Shown in pieces: positions 51,786-60,225 of a DNA stretch of 64,000 bases. The translations under genes and the position numbers were made by a program. Positions within the stretch are counted from its first letter, which is position 1. Each line of letters starts with the position of its first letter. The notes beneath the pieces are model-generated. The model ran no database searches and was not told the DNA's origin. It saw nothing but the letters and a program-made list of their open reading frames with translations. Source of the stretch: Nocardioides aromaticivorans (GTDB lineage Bacteria > Actinomycetota > Actinomycetes > Propionibacteriales > Nocardioidaceae); contig NZ_JACBZM010000001.1 in the NCBI RefSeq assembly GCF_013408525.1, positions 1,364,001-1,428,000 on the forward strand, in the 5' to 3' direction.

Positions 51786-53570
51786 TCAGGGCCGGCGCAC
51801 CCTCCGCGGCCGGAGCAGGACGGCGTACAACGCCGCCCAGGCCGCGAAGGAGTAGAGCAGCCAGAGCACCGGCAGGGCGAGTGCGTCGACGCCGGCGCGC
51901 CACCCGCGGCGGCGCGCGAGGAAGGCCGCCGCCACGATCGTGACCGCGCCGACCACCAGGACCACCTCCCCGATCGCGACCGAGGCGGCGTTGCCGGCGA
52001 GCGATCCGACCATCCCGCTGCTGCGCAGGGCCGCTGCCACGCCGCCACCGAGGACGACGGGGTAGCTGAGGAGCAGCAGGATGGCGCCCAGCCGTGCCGC
52101 GACCGCCGAGGCCTCCTCGGCCGGCCGCTCGGCCCCGCGGCGCAGCAGGGCGACGGTGCGGGTCGCGACGTCGAGCACGTCCTGGCTGAACGCATCGGCC
52201 TGCTGGTCCCACCACGCGAGGGCGTCCGGGGCCGAGGCACGCACCGAGCTCGAGTCGAGGGCCTCGATCCGCGGGGTGGCATCGCCGTTCCCCCGCGGCC
52301 CGCCGCGCGACAGGAGCAGGCCGAACCCACCCAGCCGGCGCAGGAGCCGCATGTTGAAGTGCACGGCGGTCACCTCCGGCGAGCGGGCGGGGCCCCGCCC
52401 GCTCGGGCCGCCGAAGCCGAGCGCCTCGTCCGCCTCGGCCATGCGGTCGAGCGCGAACGGCTGGGACCCGCTCCGCCGCGCCACCCGCAGCCCGACGAGG
52501 GGCGGCGCCGGCGAGGCGCCCGCGAGTCGGGCGGCGAGGTCGCTCTCGAAGACCTCGACGGCCCGGCGCAGCTGGTCCGGGGCCGGCCGCTCGTCCTGGT
52601 CGTAGGCGACGACGTAGCGCCCGCGGGCCAGGGCCAGCCCGTGGTCGCACGCCTGTACGACGTCGACGAAGTCCGCCATCGGCACGCGAGCCACCCGCAC
52701 CCAGCCGCGCGGGCTGGTCGCCCGGAGCGCCCTGAGGGTCTCGACGTCCTCCTGCGCCACGACGATGATCGCGTCGGTCCGGTCGCGGGGGTAGTCGAGG
52801 GCGCGGAAGTTGTCGAAGAGCTCCTCCAGGCCCTCCCGGCCGCCGCAGACCCGCACGATCACCGTGTAGAGCGGCAGCTCGCTGTCGTCCACGACCGCCG
52901 CCAGCCCGGTGCCCGTGGAGGAGCCCGGCCCGTCGAGCCCCGCCAGGAGCGCGTAGCCGGTGAGCACCTGGATCACCCCACCGACCAGGAAGGCGGCGGC
53001 AGCGGCGAGCAGGAGCACGGCGAGGACGTCGAGCGGCACCAGCACCGCAGCGGCCATGGCGACCGGGGCGCCGACGGCCGCGAGGGCGATGTGGATCGGG
53101 TGGACCAGCCGGGCCGGCGGCGTACGACGGGCGCCGGCGAGCCGCTCCACCCGCGCCGCGATGGCGACGCTGTCGAGGTCGTCGCCCCGGCACGACGCGA
53201 ACTCGGGCTGGCGTCCCGGGAAGTGGTCGAGCACCTCGGCCACCAGGTCCTCGGTGGGCGGGACGGACGAGGCGACCACGACGGATCCGTCGTCGCCCAG
53301 CTCGCAGGCGATCCACCCGAGCTCGACCGTGCGCTCCAGGTCGAGCTCGACCAGGAGCGCTCCGTCGGGCGGGTCCGCGACCAGGTCCCGGCGCTCCTGC
53401 CGCCACGACCGCTCCAGCGCGTCGTAGAACTCCTCCGCCGTGAGGTGGCCGGCCTCGACCAGGTGGTCGCCGAGGTAACCGCCCTGACGGCGCTGTCGAT
53501 CGGTCGCCGAGGCGAGCTGGGAGGCATCCAGCAGGCCCTCGGCGACGAGCCATTGCGCGATCGACACCAT
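51786..53570 (-). CDS. Membrane glycosyltransferase-2-like protein with MshEN-like N-terminal domain
   Basis: 594 residues. The N-terminus (about 1-75) resembles the GspE/MshEN c-di-GMP-binding domain: VSIAQWLVAEGLLDASQLAS, GGYLGDHLVEAGHLTAEEFY. A paired membrane helix region follows (about 155-205), then a GT-A-type core (YTVIVRVCGGREGLEELFDN, IIVVAQEDVETLRALRAT, YVVAYDQDERPAPDQLRRAV, which contains DQDE in place of the usual DxD). Four to five further membrane helices form the C-terminus. The substrate and product are unknown. ATG at 53570 has GGGGGG upstream. Confidence 0.75.
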   Translation of the reverse strand: MVSIAQWLVAEGLLDASQLASATDRQRRQGGYLGDHLVEAGHLTAEEFYDALERSWRQERRDLVADPPDGALLVELDLERTVELGWIACELGDDGSVVVASSVPPTEDLVAEVLDHFPGRQPEFASCRGDDLDSVAIAARVERLAGARRTPPARLVHPIHIALAAVGAPVAMAAAVLVPLDVLAVLLLAAAAAFLVGGVIQVLTGYALLAGLDGPGSSTGTGLAAVVDDSELPLYTVIVRVCGGREGLEELFDNFRALDYPRDRTDAIIVVAQEDVETLRALRATSPRGWVRVARVPMADFVDVVQACDHGLALARGRYVVAYDQDERPAPDQLRRAVEVFESDLAARLAGASPAPPLVGLRVARRSGSQPFALDRMAEADEALGFGGPSGRGPARSPEVTAVHFNMRLLRRLGGFGLLLSRGGPRGNGDATPRIEALDSSSVRASAPDALAWWDQQADAFSQDVLDVATRTVALLRRGAERPAEEASAVAARLGAILLLLSYPVVLGGGVAAALRSSGMVGSLAGNAASVAIGEVVLVVGAVTIVAAAFLARRRGWRAGVDALALPVLWLLYSFAAWAALYAVLLRPRRVRRP

Positions 53571-53696
53571 CGCAAGCCCCCCAGCCACGGATTCACCGTC
53601 CGGCGCGCCGGTGATTCCGTCACCTCAGGGTAATTGCGGGCGGCGCGACGCACGGGCAGTCGCGCGATCCTTTACCTGCGGCTCATTGCCGCCCGG

Positions 53697-54626
53697 TCAG
53701 GGGTAGCGGAGGTCGACGGTCTCCTCGCTGATCTCCCACAGCACGCGGGCCGCCTCCTCGTCCCTCGCCAGCCGGCTCCGGCCCACCTTGCGCGGCGCGC
53801 CACCGAGCTGGCCGGGGCCGGCCGGGCCGACGAAGGTGTTGCCGGGCAGGTCGGCGGTCGCGGCCATCAGCGACGGCCAGGCACCGGCCGCGGCCGACTG
53901 GGCGACGGCCCGCACCCCGGCGTCGAGGATCGTGGCGACACCGCCCGACGAGCGGCCGTACTGCCCGTTGGCGGCGAGGTGGGTGCCGGAGAAGCCCGGG
54001 TGCGCGGCGAGCGCCCGGACCGGCAGGCCGGCCTCGCGCAGGCGCCGGTCCAGCTCCGCCGTGGCGTAGAGGTTGGCGAGCTTCGACTGGGCGTAGACCC
54101 GCCACTTGCTGTAGCGACCGATCTGGTCGCGCGGGTTCCCCAGCGGCGGCTTGAGCGCGTAGTTGTGGAACAGCGACGACACGTTGACCACGCGCCCGTC
54201 GCCGCTGTCGGCGATCTGGGGCAGCAGCAGGCCCGTCAGCAGGAAGGGACCGAAGTGGTTGGTCGCCATCTGCAGCTCGAGCCCGTCCGCCGTGCGGGAG
54301 TACGGCGTCGCCATCACGCCCGCGTTGTTGACGAGGACGTCGATCGCGCCGATCTGCTCGACGGCAGCGGCCGCGGCACGCACCGACGCGAGGCTCGCGA
54401 GGTCCAGGTGCAGCGCCTCGAGCAGGGCGTCGGGCACCTCCCCGCGGATCGCACCGGCGGTCTCCTCGACCTTGGCCGGGTTGCGGCCGGCGAGCACCAC
54501 CCGGGCCCCGCGGCGGGCCAGCTCCAGCGCGGTGTGGTGGCCCAGGCCGCCCAGCGTCGGCCCGGTGACGACGACGGTCCGCCCGGTCTGGTCGGGCAGG
54601 TCGGCGACCTTCCACTTCTCGGACAT
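53697..54626 (-). CDS. SDR-family oxidoreductase (retinol dehydrogenase-like)
   Basis: 309 residues. Cofactor motif VVVTGPTLGGLGHHTALELA (GxxxGxG-type), NNAGVMATPY, catalytic Ser in VVNVSSLFHNYA and YAQSKLANLYATAEL with the YxxxK pair. It resembles the WW-domain/retinol dehydrogenase-type SDR group that oxidises or reduces hydrophobic alcohols. It lies 11 nt downstream of the DinB-fold gene on the same strand, so co-transcription is likely. Confidence 0.9.
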   Translation of the reverse strand: MSEKWKVADLPDQTGRTVVVTGPTLGGLGHHTALELARRGARVVLAGRNPAKVEETAGAIRGEVPDALLEALHLDLASLASVRAAAAAVEQIGAIDVLVNNAGVMATPYSRTADGLELQMATNHFGPFLLTGLLLPQIADSGDGRVVNVSSLFHNYALKPPLGNPRDQIGRYSKWRVYAQSKLANLYATAELDRRLREAGLPVRALAAHPGFSGTHLAANGQYGRSSGGVATILDAGVRAVAQSAAAGAWPSLMAATADLPGNTFVGPAGPGQLGGAPRKVGRSRLARDEEAARVLWEISEETVDLRYP

Positions 54627-54637
54627 CGGCCGTCCTC

Positions 54638-55453
54638 TCAGGGGGTCGTGGCGAAGTGGTCGACGATGCGCTGCCCGAGCTCGCTGTCGCCGGTGATCCG
54701 GACGCCTCCCGGCGCCGCGGCACGACGGCCACCGGCGAGCACGATGAAGGACTCCCGGTCCATGTCCAGGCGCACCGTGGGCTGCTCCGGTACGACGGCC
54801 AGCGTCCGGCCGCGGCCGTCCTCGCCGATCTCGACCGCGACGGGCGCGCTGCCCTCGACCGCCAGCACCGCCGTCGTACCGACGGGAGGGGCGACGCGCT
54901 TGCCGACGACGAAGCCGAAGGCCTCGACGAGGTAGTCGGCGGTGTGCTGCGCGCCGGCCGTGTCCATGCCGCCGGGGCGTCCGACCGCGCGTCGGATGTC
55001 CTGCTCGTGCATCCACACGTCCAGCGGTCGGTTGCGCAGCAGCGTGCGGGTGCTCCAGCCGATCATCCCGAAGATGCCCGGGGCCGGCGCCGCGGCGTCC
55101 GTCGGAGGCTCGGCCACCAGCGTCGCGTGGCGCGCCGCCGTGCGGTTGCGCAGCTCCTCGACGATCGCCGTGGGGTCGGCGTCGCGCCGGGTCACCACGC
55201 CGATCTCGGTGAACTGCCCCATGGGTCCGGTGACGTGCGGCAGGTCGCCGATCTCGGCCTGCTCGTCGGGCCCACCCGCGAGCAGCGACTCGAGGTGCGC
55301 CGTGTGCGAGGCGACGGCCTTCACGTCCCAGCCGGCGAGGTCGGTGGGTGTCGTCCAGTCCTCCGGGTCCAGCTCCTCCAGCAGGGCGAGGAAGTCCTGC
55401 ACGGAGCTCCACCACGCGTCGACGTACCCGGCCAGCAGCTCGGAATCGCTCAC
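54638..55453 (-). CDS. Maleylpyruvate isomerase-family (mycothiol-dependent, DinB-fold) protein
   Basis: 271 residues. N-terminal four-helix DinB-like fold with SVQDFLALLEELDPEDWTTP, DLAGWDVKAVASHTAHLESL (His ligand) and TLLRNRPLDVWMHEQDIRRA (WxHxxDIR, metal-binding and family signature), then a C-terminal SCP2-like half (APVAVEIGEDGRGRTLAVVP). Members use mycothiol in isomerase, transferase or detoxification reactions. The substrate is not inferable. It precedes the SDR gene. Confidence 0.85.
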   Translation of the reverse strand: MSDSELLAGYVDAWWSSVQDFLALLEELDPEDWTTPTDLAGWDVKAVASHTAHLESLLAGGPDEQAEIGDLPHVTGPMGQFTEIGVVTRRDADPTAIVEELRNRTAARHATLVAEPPTDAAAPAPGIFGMIGWSTRTLLRNRPLDVWMHEQDIRRAVGRPGGMDTAGAQHTADYLVEAFGFVVGKRVAPPVGTTAVLAVEGSAPVAVEIGEDGRGRTLAVVPEQPTVRLDMDRESFIVLAGGRRAAAPGGVRITGDSELGQRIVDHFATTP

Positions 55454-55494
55454 GGCGCCGACACTAGCGACTCGGCGTGCGCCGGGGAGGGTTC

Positions 55495-56286
55495 CTACGA
55501 CGCGGACACGTCGAGCAGCCGGGCGAGGGACGTCAGCGTCTCCTCCCAGCCCAGCCGTACGCCGCCCGCCACCGCCGCGCCCTCAGGCCCGACCCCCGAC
55601 AGCCGGATCGTCAGGTCCACCCGCGTGCCACCGGCATCCTCGGCCAGGGCGACGACCTGGACCAACCTGAAGAGAGGCACGCCGTCGGCGTCGAGCGGCG
55701 ACAGCTCGAGCTCCAGGCGTCGGACGGGATCGACGGCCAGCACCTCGCCGGCCGCACGGTGGAGCGTCCCGTCGCCCTCGCGCAGCACGATCGCGACCCG
55801 CCCGCCGACCCACGGCTCGACGATGGCCTCGGCGACCTCGAAGTGCTCAGGCGCCCACCACCGTCGTACGACGTCCGGATCGGTCCACGCCCGCCAGACG
55901 TCCGCAGGCGCGGCGGCGACGTCGACGCCGACCTCGACCGTCCGGTCGGTGACACCGGCCGCGATGCCGGCCTCCTCCGCGGCGATCGCGCGCTCGTACT
56001 GCACCAACGCATCGTCGGAGGGGCTCCCCACCGCGACCGCTCCGAGCCAGTCGGCCAGACCGCGCAGCCGTCGGCGATCGAGCGCGACGACCCGACGGCG
56101 CCCGAGCTGGTGGACCGACACCACACCCGCCGCCTCCAGCGCCTGCACGTGCCGCGTCACCTGGGGCTGCTGGGCCCCGGTCCGCTCGACGAGCTCACCG
56201 ATGGTCCGGGGCGAGGCGGCGAGGTGCCGCACGATCTCGAACCTCGTCGGCTCCGCCAGGGCCGCCAGCACCCGCTGCTCATCCAC
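55495..56286 (-). CDS. ArsR helix-turn-helix fused to SRPBCC/AHSA1 domain
   Basis: 263 residues from a GTG. Residues about 1-85 are an ArsR winged helix (VLAALAEPTRFEIVRHLAAS; QQPQVTRHVQALEAAGVVSV). Residues about 110-255 are an SRPBCC (AHSA1-like) hydrophobic-ligand fold (VGVDVAAAPADVWRAWTDPD, VVRRWWAPEHFEVAEAIVEP, ETLTSLARLLDV). It is divergent from a second SRPBCC gene; a perfect 18-bp palindrome sits between them. Probably an autoregulated repressor whose SRPBCC part is the ligand sensor. Confidence 0.85.
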   Translation of the reverse strand: MDEQRVLAALAEPTRFEIVRHLAASPRTIGELVERTGAQQPQVTRHVQALEAAGVVSVHQLGRRRVVALDRRRLRGLADWLGAVAVGSPSDDALVQYERAIAAEEAGIAAGVTDRTVEVGVDVAAAPADVWRAWTDPDVVRRWWAPEHFEVAEAIVEPWVGGRVAIVLREGDGTLHRAAGEVLAVDPVRRLELELSPLDADGVPLFRLVQVVALAEDAGGTRVDLTIRLSGVGPEGAAVAGGVRLGWEETLTSLARLLDVSAS

Positions 56287-56306
56287 GACCGGATCCTCTC
56301 GCACCC

Positions 56307-56334
56307 TTGACATATGCGTTTCAACGCATACATT
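56307..56334 (+). promoter_or_regulatory. Promoter with operator inside the -35/-10 spacer
   Basis: TTGACA (56307-56312), 16-nt spacer, TACATT (56329-56334). The palindrome TATGCGTTTCAACGCATA (56313-56330; 8-bp arms, TC centre) covers the whole spacer and the start of the -10. The ATG at 56342 follows the -10 by seven bases, so the transcript is probably leaderless. The divergent ArsR-SRPBCC gene is the obvious repressor candidate. Confidence 0.75.
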
Positions 56335-56341
56335 AGTGGAC

Positions 56342-56827
56342 ATGAACGCATCCCTCAACGACCAGCTCGCCCTCACCCGCGAGATCGCCGCGACCCCGGA
56401 CACCGTCTGGGACCTCTGGACCACCGCCGACGGCATCAGCCGGTGGTGGGCCCCCGACGGCTTCCGGACCGACGTGTCCACCATCGACGTCACCGAGGGC
56501 GGCGACCTCGTCTACACGATGACCGCCGTCGACCCGGCCCAGGTGGCCTTCATGGAGCAGCACGGCCTGCCGTTGGCCACCGAGTCCCGCAAGCGGTTCA
56601 CGGAGGTGGCCCGCCCGCAACGGCTCGGCTACGTCTCCCTGGTCGACTTCGTCCCGGGCACGGAGCCGTACGAGCACCTCACGACCGTCGACCTGGCGCC
56701 GACCGACAGCGGAACGCTCGTGACGATGACGATCGACCCGATGCACGACGAGGAGTGGACCCAGCGCATCGTCGCCGGCCGCGCCAACGAGCTCGACAAC
56801 CTCGCCCGCCTGGTCGAGCGCGGCTGA
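56342..56827 (+). CDS. SRPBCC/AHSA1-family protein
   Basis: 161 residues. LTREIAATPDTVWDLWTTAD, the conserved ISRWWAPDGFRTDVSTIDVT and LVDFVPGTEPYEHLTTVDLA fit the START-like fold of the AHSA1 group. Binds a hydrophobic ligand or acts as an unspecified enzyme. Paired with the divergent ArsR-SRPBCC regulator through the operator at 56313-56330. Convergent with the proline-rich membrane protein gene downstream. Confidence 0.88.
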   Translation: MNASLNDQLALTREIAATPDTVWDLWTTADGISRWWAPDGFRTDVSTIDVTEGGDLVYTMTAVDPAQVAFMEQHGLPLATESRKRFTEVARPQRLGYVSLVDFVPGTEPYEHLTTVDLAPTDSGTLVTMTIDPMHDEEWTQRIVAGRANELDNLARLVERG

Positions 56828-56842
56828 GCAAGGAGCCCGCGG

Positions 56843-57586
56843 CTACGACGCGGACACCTCGATGTGGTCGTAGGCCCGGTCGAGCCGGTCCGAGCCGTAG
56901 CAGGACAGCTCCTCGGAGTTGCCGTTGGCGATCGGCCCGTCGCTGGAGCAGGTGATCTGGCCGACCTCGACGTCGCTGCCGTCGACGAAGGTGAAGGTCA
57001 GGTAGGCGTACTCGCTAGAGCCGTCGTCGCGCTCGTTGGTCGCCTCCAGGCCGACGATGGTCTCGCCGCTGTACTCGTCCTCCGGCGCCTGGACCCGCCA
57101 GCCCTGGGCGTACTCGACGCCGTCGATCTCGAAGTCCTCGCCCACGTCGACCGTGATCGGGTTGTCGCGGCCCCCGGTGCGGGCCGGGTCCCAGTCGTCG
57201 ATGGAGTCCTCGACGTTGTTCGCGATCACGGCGATCGCGGCGATGATGCCGCCGCAGAAGAGGATCACGACCAGCACGATCGCGCCGATGATGATCGCGA
57301 TGGCCTTGCCGCTGCCGCCGCTCGACGGCGGGACGGGGCCTCCGTAGCCCGGGCCCGGTCCGTAGCCCGGACCGCTGCCGTACGGGGGGCAGCCGCCGCC
57401 GCTGCCGTACGGGTTCGGCGGCGGGGCGACCGGCCACTGCTGCTGCGGCTGCTGCGGACCCGGCGCGACCGGCGGCTGCGGCTGGTGCGGCTGCTGCGGC
57501 GCCGGTCCGGGAGCGCCCTTCTCCAGCGAGGGGCGCTGCTGCGGGGCGTGCTGGGTCGGCTGCTGGTCCGGGGGCGGCTGCGTCAC
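56843..57586 (-). CDS. Proline-rich membrane-anchored protein
   Basis: 247 residues. A cytoplasmic N-terminus of about 90 residues is a Pro/Gln/Gly-rich low-complexity tail (PQQPHQPQPPVAPGPQQPQQ and GYGPGPGYGG repeats). One membrane helix follows (IAIIIGAIVLVVILFCGGII), then an outside domain (about 125 residues) that resembles DUF4352-like beta sandwiches (VDVGEDFEIDGVEYAQGWRV; VGLEATNERDDGSSEYAYLT) with two Cys that could pair. Function unknown. Downstream of the FadE5-type gene with a hairpin between. Confidence 0.72.
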   Translation of the reverse strand: MTQPPPDQQPTQHAPQQRPSLEKGAPGPAPQQPHQPQPPVAPGPQQPQQQWPVAPPPNPYGSGGGCPPYGSGPGYGPGPGYGGPVPPSSGGSGKAIAIIIGAIVLVVILFCGGIIAAIAVIANNVEDSIDDWDPARTGGRDNPITVDVGEDFEIDGVEYAQGWRVQAPEDEYSGETIVGLEATNERDDGSSEYAYLTFTFVDGSDVEVGQITCSSDGPIANGNSEELSCYGSDRLDRAYDHIEVSAS

Positions 57587-57641
57587 GCGCCCTTCCTACC
57601 CCGCACCGGCGCCCGGGAACCAGCGGGTGGCCGCGAAAAGG

Positions 57642-57676
57642 ACGACGGCCGCCCCGGCAGAGCGGACGGCCGTCGT
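57642..57676 (-). terminator. Hairpin downstream of acyl-CoA dehydrogenase gene
   Basis: ACGACGGCCG/CGGCCGTCGT perfect 10-bp stem with a 15-nt loop, 18 nt past the stop of the acyl-CoA dehydrogenase gene. No U-tract. Likely terminator. Confidence 0.6.
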
Positions 57677-57693
57677 ACGGGTGCTTCAGCGGA

Positions 57694-59559
57694 TCAGAAG
57701 GCAGCCTCGTCGAGCTCCATGACGTCGAGGTTGGTGCCCTTGGCGATCGTGAGCTCGGCCGACACGCGCGGCAGGTTGAGCTGCGCGAACCACTGGGCGG
57801 CAGCGACCTTGCCCTCGTAGTAGGCCTTGTCCGAGCCGGCGTCGCCGCCGAGCTTGGTGAGCGCGACCTCGGCGCCGCGGAGCAGCAGCCAGGCGCAGAC
57901 CACGTCACCGAGCGCCATCAGGACGCGGGTGGTGTTGAGGCCGACCTTGTAGATGTTCTTGATGTCGTCCTGCGCGGACATCAGGTCGTTGATCATCAGG
58001 CCGACCAGCGCCTCGGCGTCGGCCAGCGCGTTCGCGAGGAGCTCGCGCTCGTTCTTCAGCCGGCCGTTGCCCGCCTCGGACTCGATGAACGACTTGATCT
58101 CCGCCGCGAGGTGGCCCAGCGCCTTGCCCTGGTCCTTGACGATCTTGCGGAAGAAGAAGTCCTGGCCCTGGATCGCCGTCGTGCCCTCGTACAGGGTGTC
58201 GATCTTGGCGTCGCGGACGTACTGCTCGATCGGGTACTCCTGCAGGAAGCCCGAGCCGCCGAAGGTCTGCAGCGACTCGGTGCCCAGCAGCACCCACGAG
58301 CGCTCCGAGCCGTAGCCCTTCACGATCGGGAGCAGCAGGTCGTTGACCGCCTCGGCCAGCTCGTCGCGCTCACCGGCGGCCTTGGCGAGCTGGACCTTGT
58401 CCTGCCAGGTCGAGGTGAAGATGACCAGCGAGCGCATCGCCTCGGCGAAGGACTTCTGGGTCATCAGCGAGCGACGCACGTCGGGGTGGTGCGTGATCGT
58501 CACGCGCGGCGCGGCCTTGTCGGCCGACTGCGTGAGGTCGGCGCCCTGGACGCGCTCCTTGGCGTACTCGAGCGCGTTGAGGTAGCCGGTCGAGAGGGTC
58601 GCGATGGCCTTCGTGCCGACCATCATGCGGGCGTTCTCGATGACGTCGAACATCTGGCGGATGCCGTCGTGGACCTCGCCGAGCAGCCAGCCCTGGGCGG
58701 GCTCGCCGCCGCCGACCTGCGGGTCGCCGAAGGTGAGCTCGCAGGTGTTGGACACCTTGATGCCCATCTTGTGCTCGACGTTGGTGACGTAGACGCCGTT
58801 GCGCTCGCCCGTCAGCTCACCGGTCTGGTGGTCGAAGTGGTACTTCGGGACCAGGAAGAGCGAGAGGCCCTTCGTGCCCGGGCCACCGATGCCCTCGACG
58901 CCCTTCGGGCGGGCGAGGACGAGGTGCATGATGTTCTCCTGCAGGTCCGACTCGGCGCTGGTGATGAAGCGCTTGACGCCGGAGATGTTCCAGGAGCCGT
59001 CCTCGTTGGGCGTGGCGTAGGTCTTGCCCGCGCCGACGTCGGAGCCCGCGTCGGGCTCGGTCAGCACCATGGTGGCGCCCCAGAGGCGCTCGACCATGAT
59101 CTCGGCGATGCGGATGTCGCGCTCGACGCCGTTGGCGTTCTTGAACACGACCGAGCCCATCGACGGACCGGTGCAGTACATCCAGATCGGCGCCTGCGCG
59201 CCGAGCACCATCTCGCCGCTGGCCCACACCAGCGACGGCGGCGCGGTGGTGCCGCCGATCTCCTCCGGCAGGCCCAGGCCCCAGAAGCCGGACTCCATCC
59301 AGGTGTCGTACGACTTCTTGAACGACGCCGGGAGCGGCGCGGTGTTGGTCTTCGGGTCGAACACCGGCGGGTTCCGGTCCGAGTCGACGAAGGACGCCGC
59401 GAGGTCCTCGCGGGCGATGCGCTCCACCTCGGAGAGGATCTCGCGCGCGGTGTCGGCGTCCATCTCCTCGTAGAGGCCGGTGCCGAGGTAGTCCTGCACG
59501 TTGAAGAGCTCGAAGAGGTTGAACTCGATGTCGCGCAGGTTGCTCTTGTAGTGGCTCAC
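57694..59559 (-). CDS. fadE5: Acyl-CoA dehydrogenase, FadE5-type
   Basis: 621 residues from a GTG. The N-terminal [20 protein letters not shown] and C-terminal [11 protein letters not shown] match mycobacterial FadE5 closely, as does [23 protein letters not shown]/substrate segments [20 protein letters not shown] and VKRFITSAE are present, with catalytic-region [20 protein letters not shown]. It oxidises acyl-CoA to enoyl-CoA with broad chain length. It stands alone on the minus strand; a shared operator-like motif lies 43-58 nt upstream of the start, and a hairpin follows the stop. Divergent from the Rrf2 gene. Confidence 0.92.
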   Translation of the reverse strand: MSHYKSNLRDIEFNLFELFNVQDYLGTGLYEEMDADTAREILSEVERIAREDLAASFVDSDRNPPVFDPKTNTAPLPASFKKSYDTWMESGFWGLGLPEEIGGTTAPPSLVWASGEMVLGAQAPIWMYCTGPSMGSVVFKNANGVERDIRIAEIMVERLWGATMVLTEPDAGSDVGAGKTYATPNEDGSWNISGVKRFITSAESDLQENIMHLVLARPKGVEGIGGPGTKGLSLFLVPKYHFDHQTGELTGERNGVYVTNVEHKMGIKVSNTCELTFGDPQVGGGEPAQGWLLGEVHDGIRQMFDVIENARMMVGTKAIATLSTGYLNALEYAKERVQGADLTQSADKAAPRVTITHHPDVRRSLMTQKSFAEAMRSLVIFTSTWQDKVQLAKAAGERDELAEAVNDLLLPIVKGYGSERSWVLLGTESLQTFGGSGFLQEYPIEQYVRDAKIDTLYEGTTAIQGQDFFFRKIVKDQGKALGHLAAEIKSFIESEAGNGRLKNERELLANALADAEALVGLMINDLMSAQDDIKNIYKVGLNTTRVLMALGDVVCAWLLLRGAEVALTKLGGDAGSDKAYYEGKVAAAQWFAQLNLPRVSAELTIAKGTNLDVMELDEAAF

Positions 59560-59601
59560 TGTTCCCACCGTTTCCAGATCGGAATGCTTCGTTGGTTGGC
59601 G

Positions 59602-59617
59602 GCTACTCGCCAGTAAC
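59602..59617 (-). promoter_or_regulatory. Candidate operator upstream of FadE5-type gene
   Basis: On the minus strand: GTTACTGGCGAGTAGC, containing the dyad TACT-GGCG-AGTA. The first nine bases equal those at 50447, which differs only at one position through GTAGC. It lies 43 nt before the GTG start, just downstream of a possible TATCAT -10 (59628-59623). Confidence 0.6.
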
Positions 59618-59764
59618 TTCAATGATACGGGCGGTGCTAACAGGCGGCAAGCACGGAGTACGACGAATCGCTCACACCGGCCCCGCGCACGTCCCCGCCA
59701 CTGGAATCGCCACCGGGACGACTGGATCGAGTGATTCGGTCGACCAATCTGCGAGACTGGACCC

Positions 59765-60223
59765 ATGCGCGTCTCCGCCAAGTCCGACTACGCCCTGCGC
59801 GCCCTCATCGCCATGACGGAGCGGTCCGACGGCCGCGCCGTGAGTGCTGAGGAGCTCGGCCGCCTGCAGGACATCCCCCACGGCTTCCTCCAGGCGATCC
59901 TCGCCGACCTCCGCCGCGCCGGCATCGTGATGTCGCAGCGCGGCCAGTCCGGCGGCTGGCGGATGGCCCGCGAGGCGGCCACGGTCTCGGTCGCCGACGT
60001 GATCCGCGCCGTCGACGGCCCCCTCGTCTCCGTCTACGGCCTGCGTCCCGAGGCGGTCAACTACAACGAGTCCGCCGAGGTCCTCCAGCACGTCTGGATC
60101 GCGGCCCGCCGCGCCCTGCGCGAGGTCTTCGAGGACGTCTCCATCCAGCAGCTCGCCGACGGCCAGCTCCCCGACGCCGTCACCTCGCGGACCGCCGACG
60201 AGGACGCCTGGGCCCCCCACTAG
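59765..60223 (+). CDS. Rrf2-family transcriptional regulator
   Basis: 152 residues. N-terminal winged helix typical of Rrf2: [40 protein letters not shown], and the wing [20 protein letters not shown]. The three Cys that bind an iron-sulfur cluster in IscR/NsrR are absent; the protein has no Cys at all. It therefore probably senses a different signal or works as a simple repressor. Divergent from the FadE5-type gene with 205 nt between. No ribosome site; the ATG follows GAGACT by six bases. Confidence 0.88.
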   Translation: MRVSAKSDYALRALIAMTERSDGRAVSAEELGRLQDIPHGFLQAILADLRRAGIVMSQRGQSGGWRMAREAATVSVADVIRAVDGPLVSVYGLRPEAVNYNESAEVLQHVWIAARRALREVFEDVSIQQLADGQLPDAVTSRTADEDAWAPH

Positions 60224-60225
60224 TT

